In this document: positions 27,901 through 36,200 of the stretch, in pieces
Numbering within the stretch: position 1 is the first letter of the stretch
How the letters are laid out: every line of letters starts with the position of its first letter
DNA from: G963664225 sp964538065
Lineage (GTDB): Bacteria > Verrucomicrobiota > Verrucomicrobiia > Limisphaerales > UBA1319
DNA length: 64,000 nt
Assembly: GCA_964538065.1 (NCBI GenBank)
Contig: CAZIDG010000011.1
Location: 6,604 to 70,603 of the forward strand
Direction: 5' to 3'
The notes under the pieces: model-generated
The model's input: only the letters and a program-made list of their open reading frames with translations
Told to the model about the DNA's origin: nothing
Database searches by the model: none
Translations under genes and position numbers: made by a program

Positions 27901-30585
27901 CACGTTGCGCCCCTGGATCTTCATGTAATTGGCCAGATTCGTGAATACAATCCCATTGGTGCAGGCATTGTACAAGCGCACCCAGGCATCCATGGTGCCA
28001 TCGGTCGCATTGTTACGATAAACGCCCGCCTCGACCTTGATCACGTCGTAGTTTTCCTTCTGTCCACCCAGATACGTCTCTGCATAGGAGGCCTCAGGAC
28101 GCTCACAGGTGTTATACAATCCCCAATAGAGGCCATTGATGTACAGGTGATAGAAATATCCCCTCTCCCCAGCCTGCCCCATTTCAAGCTGTGTATCCCG
28201 GTTCCACTGGTCGCGGATGAAGATGCCCCGGCTGTCCCCGCCATAGCTCCAGGAGTAGTTCTGCATCGTACGCAGATCGATGCAATCAAACGTATCGGTT
28301 CCTTCCTTTCCAAATAGCGGAAACACCAATTTCCCAGCCCCATATTCCTGACGGAAGAAGAGTCGAAAGGCATGCTTGGGATTGTCCGCCGAACGGCTGT
28401 ATCCGCCGCGGATTCGGACGCCTGCGTTGATCTGGAACCCCTCACTGCCATCGGGATTGATCAGTTCCACCGAGCAGGGTCGCTCCCAATCGGACCCATC
28501 CTGGCCCGCGTTGGCATAAATACCCTTGCCCGGGTCAAAAAGATCAGCCTGATCCATCACGATCGAGAATGTCGGAATGGATTTTAAGTCGTTTTTGATC
28601 GTTCCTGAATAGCGGGGATTGTTTACCACCTCTGGATCCATGCCATAATCGACCGTATTGGCGCCCCAACTTGACGGCCATCCCGATGGGGCTTGTCCAG
28701 TGGGGCACTGCCGTATGACATCGCTCACAAACACATAGGTGTGCGTGTCAACCTTTGAGGGCTCATAGCCTTCCTGATAGGCCGCTGCCCGGAGGGTTGT
28801 GGTACTGGCAATCCGCAGTGGACTCTTGTAGGTAAATCCATTGGACAACGTCGGCACAGAGCCATTGGTCGTGTAACGAATGGTGGCATTTGTGGTGGCA
28901 CAGGTTATCTCCACCATGACTGGCGCATCATAGAAACCGCGATCCACACTGAACTTCGTATCTGCTGCAAACGCAAAGAACCCAGCTGAATTCGGCTTTC
29001 CGGGCGATGCCACTCCGAAATAATGATTGGTAGTGCCCAGCACCCTGTACTCAACCAACTCGGCTGACAGGTAAAACGTGGGATCATTGGAGCTGATGTT
29101 CAAACCCTGAATGGCCATCATGTTGGTGCCGTTGCGCAACACGCTGAGTTTGGAGGTCAGATCAATTTCCTCGAAGGAAAGCGATCCGGGCAAGCCATGC
29201 GTGTTGGTTGCGGTGGATTTCCATTGCGGACTGGTGGGGGCGTTCCGCCGAGCCACCTCCTGACCATTGATATACACAATAAACCCATCATCATACGCCA
29301 TGCGAAGCGTTGCCCCCCCCAGGCTGGAGGTGTTGGTCATGACAAACGGCGAGCGCATGTAAAGTGTCGCATTCTTTCCCGCCATGATCTTTTGTACATC
29401 CGTCTTGATCCTGGGTTTGTAGCCAGTCGTGCTTCCAGTTCCCAATATGGGCGCCGTCACAGCCAAACCACCGTTGGCAATGTCGCCCACCAGATGGAAA
29501 TTGGTTGAATTCCATGCGGTAAAGGCTCCTTTGGCTGCAAAAAACTCCACCTCCGATCCTCCCCACATCTCAAATGCCACCAAACGAAGTGAGACATTCG
29601 TGGCATAGGGGAACGTCACCGTCCCCAACGAATCCGTCGGTCCACGACCCGACGGATAGGACATGGAAAACCCTCCTATCGTCAGTAAAAATCCGTCATC
29701 ACTGTTCACTCCGAACGTGTACGTCCCCGCCTCGGGAATCGACAGAGTTGCGATTGCCTCAATGACGAAGGAATCGATGTCAGCCCCCATCACAAAGCCG
29801 GGGTACGTGTAATCGTTGCCATAGTGGGCACCCCATTCCGTGTTCCGGTAATTGATGACATTGCGGTTCTCCTCGTACACAATGGTCTGCAAACCCGGAC
29901 TGGCAATCACGGCCTCCGCATCGGTGAGGTTATAGATCTGGTTATTGGCCTTGAAGTTTTTCACGGCGAAACCGGGGGTCATGGTTTCATAGCCCACCGG
30001 GGTGTTCGCTGAGGTCCACTTCGAATCATCATAGACAGGCTGGATCCAATTAAAACCCAGGTTTTGATTTGTTGGCACAACCACCCTGGCCGACGCGCCG
30101 TTGGTCAGAAACCGGTTCGTCATGACCACCTGGCCCACCCCATAGGAAACATCCCTCTGTTGCTTGGGGTAGTTAATGAAGGCCGACGCAATGGTTTTCC
30201 CGTCGGGTTTCACGAGAACGACATCTCCTCCCGATGCAGAGAGTCGAAAATTGGTGTGCAATTCGGCGCCGGCTACCGCCCTATCCTTGCCGGAGGCAAA
30301 CACAATGAGATAGGTATTGGGCTGCATGGTCACAGCCGGGAATTTCCATTGAGCGAGAACGTTCGTGCTGTCGGTCAGATAATACCCCGCCAGGCTGCCC
30401 GCAAGAGGGCCGGGGTTATATATTTCAATCCAATCGGAATAATCCCCGTCCGAATCAGCCAGCACCTGCCCGTTACTAGCCAGAAATTCCGTTATCTGAA
30501 AGTCCTGGGCTCTGCCATTTTGAGCCCATAAACTCATCATCAACAAAAAGATAGCGCCGACTGTCACCAAACGTCTCATATTCAT
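24931..30585 (-). CDS. Giant secreted LTD/PA14-like/CotH kinase-like protein
   Basis: This is an 1884-aa exported protein. Signal peptide: VTVGAIFLLMMSLWAQNGRA. Domains in order: LTD (about 28-130), a PA14-like segment (TYTFGVNSDDGFLLTIGG, about 255-355), a second ligand-binding-like beta segment (YDDGFIVYINGQEV, about 385-510), a chitobiase C-terminal-type repeat (IRYTTNGSVPT), a CotH kinase-like domain (about 670-1030, RIRGGYSRSADNPKHAFRL to FRFIIHDAEHTLLD), another chitobiase-type repeat (IYYTTNGTDPR), three more LTDs (about 1180-1600), a PKD-like region (about 1625-1720) and a C-terminal module ending RFYRLVTPALP. The ribosome site GGAGATAAA fixes the ATG. In Bacillus and some fungi CotH is an atypical spore-coat protein kinase; here it is outside the cytoplasm and the target is unknown. 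Confidence 0.85.
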   Translation of the reverse strand: MNMRRLVTVGAIFLLMMSLWAQNGRAQDFQITEFLASNGQVLADSDGDYSDWIEIYNPGPLAGSLAGYYLTDSTNVLAQWKFPAVTMQPNTYLIVFASGKDRAVAGAELHTNFRLSASGGDVVLVKPDGKTIASAFINYPKQQRDVSYGVGQVVMTNRFLTNGASARVVVPTNQNLGFNWIQPVYDDSKWTSANTPVGYETMTPGFAVKNFKANNQIYNLTDAEAVIASPGLQTIVYEENRNVINYRNTEWGAHYGNDYTYPGFVMGADIDSFVIEAIATLSIPEAGTYTFGVNSDDGFLLTIGGFSMSYPSGRGPTDSLGTVTFPYATNVSLRLVAFEMWGGSEVEFFAAKGAFTAWNSTNFHLVGDIANGGLAVTAPILGTGSTTGYKPRIKTDVQKIMAGKNATLYMRSPFVMTNTSSLGGATLRMAYDDGFIVYINGQEVARRNAPTSPQWKSTATNTHGLPGSLSFEEIDLTSKLSVLRNGTNMMAIQGLNISSNDPTFYLSAELVEYRVLGTTNHYFGVASPGKPNSAGFFAFAADTKFSVDRGFYDAPVMVEITCATTNATIRYTTNGSVPTLSNGFTYKSPLRIASTTTLRAAAYQEGYEPSKVDTHTYVFVSDVIRQCPTGQAPSGWPSSWGANTVDYGMDPEVVNNPRYSGTIKNDLKSIPTFSIVMDQADLFDPGKGIYANAGQDGSDWERPCSVELINPDGSEGFQINAGVRIRGGYSRSADNPKHAFRLFFRQEYGAGKLVFPLFGKEGTDTFDCIDLRTMQNYSWSYGGDSRGIFIRDQWNRDTQLEMGQAGERGYFYHLYINGLYWGLYNTCERPEASYAETYLGGQKENYDVIKVEAGVYRNNATDGTMDAWVRLYNACTNGIVFTNLANYMKIQGRNVDGSRNPAYENLVDVTNLVDYMLIILYGGNLDAPISWFLNNERPNNWYGLRDRTGADGFRFIIHDAEHTLLDLNEDRTGPFPAGTNDVYYSSPQWVWQQLWNSPEFRLTIADRIQKHMFNDGVLTPDKCIERFLRRKTEIDRAVVGESARWGDSKRTTPLTRDVEWIAAINNVLTNILPYRTGVVLQQLRDKNLFPNLQAPSFGQHGGHVEKGFNLSMEAFGGTIYYTTNGTDPRVLGGAISAQAQVYRGPITIGRNQHVMARTWNGLEWSPLTEADFLVIQTFKELVITEIMYHPQDQGQADGDRFEFLELKNIGTDILDLSGVHFTSGIDFTFTNGTVLAPGQFAVLVHDPASFQSNYPSIKVDGVYAGQLANNGDELTLVHAIGTPLFSVKYDSRAPWPATADGMGFSIVPMNPNANSDPDNAAHWRASAFRGGSPGADDPEPLTGTVLINEFLSNSEPPEVDAIELHNPTDFNINIGYWYLTDDKKTPKKYRIPAGRTVQAGGYVVLTESDFNPTPGIDPSFTLSSHGEQVYLFAANAAGELTGYCDGVEFDAAATGVTFGRYTNSLGEVFFPAQRTNTLGRVNSGPRVGPIVINEIYYHPATGQTEFVEFKNISTNVVKLYDARFSTNTWRLKGGGYAFPPNVEIPANGLFLVVAGDTNSFRTQYKVPSSVPVFGPMSGVLQDSGELLQLQQPEAPELDTNGTVYVPYVTVDEVRYNDKYPWPTNADGGGASLERLIASGFGNDALNWRDSDPAPSPGVESNRKPYVYAGQDANLLVTALPIVLQLTGTAVDDGMPVPPGTLYTYWGQSAGPALVEFSTTTELATKVTITEPGPYVLRLTAEDGEHSVYHEVSINVVMDSALVWKQRYFTEAEIANPAIGGDNADPDQDGASNLQEYGAGTDPRNSKSFLKLNLKNGSVGGPKLSFAFVAGHSYSIMYRDSLATGGWQKLTDVAADSTSRIIEVEDPLPHTTPVRFYRLVTPALP

Positions 30586-30800
30586 TTTATCTCCGAACGT
30601 TTAATTAACCAGCGATTCGTTGCACGCACCTGAGTGTGGAAAGGTGCGTGCGTCACGGGAACAATGACCAAAATACTCCGCGTACCACGCTTACTTTTCA
30701 AGCTCTTTCGTGATGGAAAAGCTCCCGTCCCTACACACAGTCAACGAGGGTGCGACGCGGCTTTGCGCCACGGGGGGTTCCCTCCTTTAGAAAAACAAAC

Positions 30801-33209
30801 TCAAGGCTTGAGAAGCCTGAAAAACTGGCTTCCACCATTTGCCCCCAGGGGGTTGGTGATCTCCACGGTGTGGTTTGAATCCGTCGCCGGGATATTGGTC
30901 AACACCTGCCAGGCAGCACCTCGCAAGGATACCGCCGACTCGATGCGGTAGCTTTTACCCGCCAAGGCTTTAAATCGAATGATCACCATCCCGGCGCTCC
31001 GACTGATGGAGGCTATCTTCAAAACACTTTTGGAATCGCGCGGATCCGTGCCGCACCAATACTCAGCCCGATTCGTTTGACCATCCCCGTCCGCATCCAT
31101 CTCGGCGTCAGCCGGATCGGTTGGCAGCAAACCATTGGCAATCTCCCATGCGTCCGGCATTCCATCCATGTCAGTATCGATTTGGGGATCCGCATTGGGA
31201 CTTAGGGGGGTTGGTGCTGCTGCCCCCCAATTGACAGGATCATTGCCGTACACGACAGGACTCCTTCGCTGCAGACTGCTTCCCCCCCCATCGGCTTCTG
31301 CTGGCCAGGGAAAGGCATCGCTATATTTGACTTTATCCACCAGGACATAGGGCACAAACCCGGCATCCGGATGCGGCGGAAGCTGCGGATTATCGGGCTG
31401 ATACAGTTCCACCTTCCCGCTGGCATTGCTCAACTTGCCACTCCATGGGCCTTGAATCATGACCGTATTGCCCAATCCGTATCGTTGTTTGAATCCCGCC
31501 AGGATCTCCAAATCGCTTGATGGATTGAAGCCCACCAAAATCATCATCCCACCTGCGGGCAGAACGCTATAGGGAGCGAAGGTATAAGAAATATCGCCTC
31601 CAACCTTCCATCGGTTGGTAAGCGCATTGGGATCGTAGAGGGGAATGGGTATCGCACTGAAATTATGGATCTCGACATATTCATCGACGAGGTTATCGGT
31701 GCCATTGGTATCCAACGACCGGGGGTGGTACATGATTTCATTGATCACCACAGGCCCCACCCTGGGCGCGCTATTGGTCATACCCTTCCCTGTCCGGAAG
31801 ACATCCAGAGAAGTTGGGGAGTCCTGCCCAAAAGTCCGGGATTTCATGGCCACAAAATCCACTCCATCGCTCGTAATATGCCGTCCAAATGACACGCCGT
31901 TAAAGGCCGCGCCAAACGATTGTTTGACGCGATACCCCGTCAGATTCCCAACGGCATCACCAGACGATAGATACACGGAATCCCCGTGAGCCGAATTGAA
32001 TGTAAACCGATCTATCCCAATGAATTGATACTCATAGAGCACCAGGTAGCCATTCGCCACAACCTTCGTGCCATCAGGAATTCGATATCTCTTTAGGTTG
32101 TTGCCGCTATTGCTTAGAAACCACCCTCCAACATCCACATCCAGGGCATTTGGGTTATATAATTCAACCGCGTCCTCCAGGGGGGGATCCGTGTGCGTCA
32201 ACACTTCGTTGATCACGATCTGGGTCAATGGCAGGTAATTGTCTTCACCGGGCGTCGCAGTGGTGGGGAATTTGACAATATTGGTCGTCCCATCCGGCAA
32301 ACGCCCCTCGGATATCCCGCTGGTCTGAGCGCCAAAATCCACACGATCAAGCAGAACGAGATTGGATGACCACAGCACAATGCTTCCCCCCTTGGCGCTT
32401 AAGCCAAAACTCACATGATCCGGTCCTGCATTTGTATCCTTGTCAGCGTTATACAGCACCCACCCTTGAGCGGGTATGTAGCTCAAGGGCCGGATGGAGA
32501 ATTTGTTTGTGCTCGCCGGGTCGGTCTCGTTGGAAAGGTGGCACCCCGCCAACGCCACGGGCTTTGCATCACCATTAAACAACTCGAACCAGTCACCGCC
32601 ACTGCTGGGATTGGCAAGCCATTCGTTGATGCGCAACCGTACTGGATCGCCCAACGACATGAGGGCTGCATTCGCCGCACCGGGGGTGGGATGATCCAGG
32701 AGTCCAACAGCACCGTTCACCCGCCCAATGGACAAGTCGGCAATCTGCATCCCATAAACCACCGAATCCACCTGCGTCCCTGCGGCGTTTTTAAGAAGGA
32801 TCTGCCCCCCTGCAGCAGACAAGGACTGCCCCATGTTCAGCGCCTCTTCTTGGACCGTGGAAGCAGGCCGGTTGCCGTTGCACCATATGACCAGGTAACC
32901 ATTGGCAGGGATTCGGATTCCTGTTGGAATCGTCCATGAACTCGCAGATGAGCCACTGAGTCCCAGCTGCCACCCCCCCATATCGGCGTCGACAGTGCCC
33001 GGATTATACAATTCCAGCCAGTCGCTGGCATCACCGTAGGGGTCCACTGCAGCCAGATCGTTCCGCGCCATGATCTCATTGATCACAGGCGTCGTTTGGG
33101 CCTTTGCCTCCAGAGGCGCAACGCCCATGAGCACCAGACACACTGCACCACCACACCATCGTAGTGCCTTGGATCGACTGCAGAGTTTCTCCCACATCCT
33201 GAACATCAC
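30801..33209 (-). CDS. Secreted multi-LTD protein (LTD-only paralogue 2)
   Basis: This 802-aa exported protein has a signal peptide (WCGGAVCLVLMGVAPLEAKA) and four LTDs at about residues 40-150, 185-300, 330-450 and 475-620. A calcium-binding stretch TDMDGMPDAWE / EMDADGDGQTNRAEYWCGTD follows, and then a C-terminal module ending QFFRLLKP. Domain order, length and motifs are nearly the same as in the 22199-24535 protein, for example VINEVLTHTDPPLEDA and SEGRLPDG in both. The two are clear paralogues. It stands between two CotH-bearing genes. Start codons at 33209 and 33206 are equally possible. Confidence 0.83.
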   Translation of the reverse strand: MMFRMWEKLCSRSKALRWCGGAVCLVLMGVAPLEAKAQTTPVINEIMARNDLAAVDPYGDASDWLELYNPGTVDADMGGWQLGLSGSSASSWTIPTGIRIPANGYLVIWCNGNRPASTVQEEALNMGQSLSAAGGQILLKNAAGTQVDSVVYGMQIADLSIGRVNGAVGLLDHPTPGAANAALMSLGDPVRLRINEWLANPSSGGDWFELFNGDAKPVALAGCHLSNETDPASTNKFSIRPLSYIPAQGWVLYNADKDTNAGPDHVSFGLSAKGGSIVLWSSNLVLLDRVDFGAQTSGISEGRLPDGTTNIVKFPTTATPGEDNYLPLTQIVINEVLTHTDPPLEDAVELYNPNALDVDVGGWFLSNSGNNLKRYRIPDGTKVVANGYLVLYEYQFIGIDRFTFNSAHGDSVYLSSGDAVGNLTGYRVKQSFGAAFNGVSFGRHITSDGVDFVAMKSRTFGQDSPTSLDVFRTGKGMTNSAPRVGPVVINEIMYHPRSLDTNGTDNLVDEYVEIHNFSAIPIPLYDPNALTNRWKVGGDISYTFAPYSVLPAGGMMILVGFNPSSDLEILAGFKQRYGLGNTVMIQGPWSGKLSNASGKVELYQPDNPQLPPHPDAGFVPYVLVDKVKYSDAFPWPAEADGGGSSLQRRSPVVYGNDPVNWGAAAPTPLSPNADPQIDTDMDGMPDAWEIANGLLPTDPADAEMDADGDGQTNRAEYWCGTDPRDSKSVLKIASISRSAGMVIIRFKALAGKSYRIESAVSLRGAAWQVLTNIPATDSNHTVEITNPLGANGGSQFFRLLKP

Positions 33210-33292
33210 TTGATTCCGGTCGTTGTTCTCAACTTCTTCTCATCCCCATGCATCTACAAGATAAACCAGGAATTGAGACCTGCTCAGCTCGT

Positions 33293-36200
33293 TCAGGGAC
33301 GCCGTGCCCGATAGAACAGTGCGTTATTCTGCAGGCTGTTCGTATCCATCACCTCGACTCCGCCGCTTGGAAGGTTGGTTTTGAGAACCTCACTCCAATC
33401 CACCAAATTGGTGGAACAATCCAAAATGACCTGACTGCCACTCGGGCCGTTCAACCTGATGACGAAAGGTGCACCGGGGGCTTGTCGGGGAGCCGCCAGG
33501 ACCAGGGGCGCATCCATTTCCACCTTGCCTGGGGTCGGGGTGGCTGCCTTCCAATTGTCCGCCAGGTTTCCAGAGCTGGTCAGGCGAATCCGTCGCAGTG
33601 CCGCCCCCAAACCATCTGCATCGCCATCCCACGGGGCACTATCCGAGTAAATCACCTCGTCTTGTATGATCCACGAAACAGCGTCGCCTGGCACATCAGG
33701 GGCTTCGGGCTTTTCAATGGCAATGCGCCCGCTGTCATTGGCCAGTTTTCCGCCATAGGGTCCCAGAAACAGATTGTCCCCGTTCGTCAGCGCATACCGC
33801 TCCTTGAATGCATTGAGCAGGATGGCATCTGAAGGATCGAAATTGACCAACAACACCACTCCTCCTGGAGGAAGCACGAGATTGGTGGGGAATGAGAAAC
33901 TGATGCAGCCATCCACCCGCCACGCTCCAACGTCATTGACCAATGCCACATTCGTCCCTGTGGGATTGTATATCTCCACATATTCATCAACGGTGTTGTC
34001 CGTCTGGTTCGTGTCGGTCATCGGCGGGTGATACATGAATTCACTAATCACCAAATGGATGGCGACCGGCCCGTTGCTGCCGCCCAGGGAAGGCAAGAGC
34101 GAAACCCAGGCAGCGCCACCGTCCGGATACCGCCCAATGGATTCCAACCGATCCTGCCCCTTGAAGCTGATGGCATCCACAACACGATCCTGCCCATTCC
34201 CGGGAAGGTAGGACAAAAACACCTGGTCCCCTGCTTTCGACAGTCCAAAACCATTGGTCAGGTACTGATGAAAACCAGACACCTCGTCAAAAACAACATG
34301 CCCATGGGAAGGCACGACCTGGCTGGGAATGGCCCATTTGTTCAACACCGAGGCATCATCGCTCAGATAATAATGGTCGAGCGAAACGGCCTCGGAGGAA
34401 GGGTTAAACAGTTCGACCCAGTCATTCGAATCAAATCCGGGATTGGCTGGATCCACATAATCGGTATGCGCCATGACTTCATTTAATACCACACCCGATG
34501 GCGTTGGCGGCTCACTGGCCCCTGGTGATCCTTTGATCAGCACGCTGCTTCGCCAGGCACCGGGATAATCGGGATTTCCCGACAAATCCGCCACCAGGGA
34601 ATGCCCTGTGCCATCCGCAGCAACTGGCCATCCGCGCCCATCTCCATAGGTAAAGGAGGTTATGACAGTGCCATTGCCAGAGGTTTTGAGTGTGATGGTT
34701 TCACCTTTGTTGTCCAGGAAGCCGGCATACGGTCCCTGAATCAATGTATCAGTGCCCAGTCCGTAGAATGATCGGAACGATGCAAACTGGTTGTCCACTG
34801 GTGCGCGAACCACAAGCAGGTGTCCTCCCGGTGGCAGCGACACACCCGAAGCGAACGTGTAATCAACCCCCTGAGTAAACCGGACGCCGCTCAGATCCAA
34901 AGTCACCGCATCGCTGGTGTTCACGAGCTCGATATACTCATAATCCGTCCCTGCCGGTGGATTGTACATGAGTTCAGAAATGCGCAAATGGGCCTGCAAC
35001 TCCGCCACCATATCCGTCTCTCCCGCCACAAACTCCACCGGGGCCGACCAATGGCTCCAACGGCCTGCCGAGTCCTTCATGCGTGCCCGCACCCGGTAGG
35101 TATGGCCCACCTTTACTTCCTCTGCAGGAATGGTCATGGTTTGGGAAAAGATCGCCAGCTCCTGGCTCTCCCAGTCTGTTTCAATCTCGTACTTGCGCGG
35201 ATTCTCCGGATCCCGCACGGGCGCACTGGCGGGAGTGATCTCCGCCAACCGCCATTTCATCCCTCCAAATGATCCTCCGCTGCTGGAAAAGGCAGAAGTC
35301 CTGAATGCCAGTCGGTTTACAGGATGGTTGGTGGGGCCTTCATAAGTGATGACCGGCGTCCCTGGAATGGCCGCATCGCTGGCCAGATTGTCCAACAATG
35401 TCGAGCGGGTCTTCACATAATTCTTCATCAACTGAATCGTTCCCAGGAATGTCTTCGACACCGTCGGCTCATAGGGAAATTGGTAAAACCGCCCCTGCCC
35501 CGCCTTGCTCGAGTTTACATAGGAGGAGACCATGACGGGGTTGTAATCCCACTGGGCGCGATCGGCATCCACGAAGGAAAGGCCTCCCGCGGGGGTGTAG
35601 ATGGTCGCGGCGTATTCATCAATGAGTTGGCCGGCTTGTTCGTCATTGAATAGCAGGTCGCGCAGTTCCCGCACCCGGTTTTTGTACTCCAAATTAAACA
35701 CCGTCCGCGTCAATAGCCGGTTCTTAAAAGGATCCGCTCCCTGGCCGCCTGCGTCATACATGGTATCCGCCCATGTCAGGTCCAGATCCCAGGGATGTTC
35801 GGACCAGATGCCATTGGTGGGGTTCAGGTAATAAAAGTAATTCTTGCCGCCTCCAATGTCATAGTGGTGAATGCCCTGAACGATCGCCTGGTAATTGTAG
35901 TAGCGATTCACGTCCAGGTTGGTCCGCCACCAGGCATCGCCAGGCGCCGGTGAGGTTTGCGAATACTGCGTCACAAAGGCTGCCAGATCAGACTTGTCAG
36001 TCGCCGCAGTCGGCCCTTGATTGTTCAAATCTCCGTAAGGCCATCCATAGGCACCACTATCCATCTTGTACAAATTCCCATCGGGCAGGCCATGTTCATC
36101 CAGGAATTTTCCGTCCTCCTGCTCAATCGCCAGATACAACCCCCAAAAGTCGCCTGTGTATTGACTGGTCGAACTGGCCTCATCCGCCTCATCAATAATC

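Noticed and set aside
27553..28317. Long plus-strand open frame of 254 codons inside the giant CotH gene
   Set aside because: It is a mirror of the minus-strand gene. The translation has no domain or signal and the opposite strand codes a clear multi-domain protein. The same holds for other long frames such as 3170-3784, 22529-23344 and 37010-37732.
30622..30651. 10-bp stem-loop GCACGCACCT/AGGTGCGTGC upstream of the giant CotH gene
   Set aside because: It has no T-run on either strand and lies between a gene end and a gene start. It may be a terminator or a leader structure, but I could not decide.
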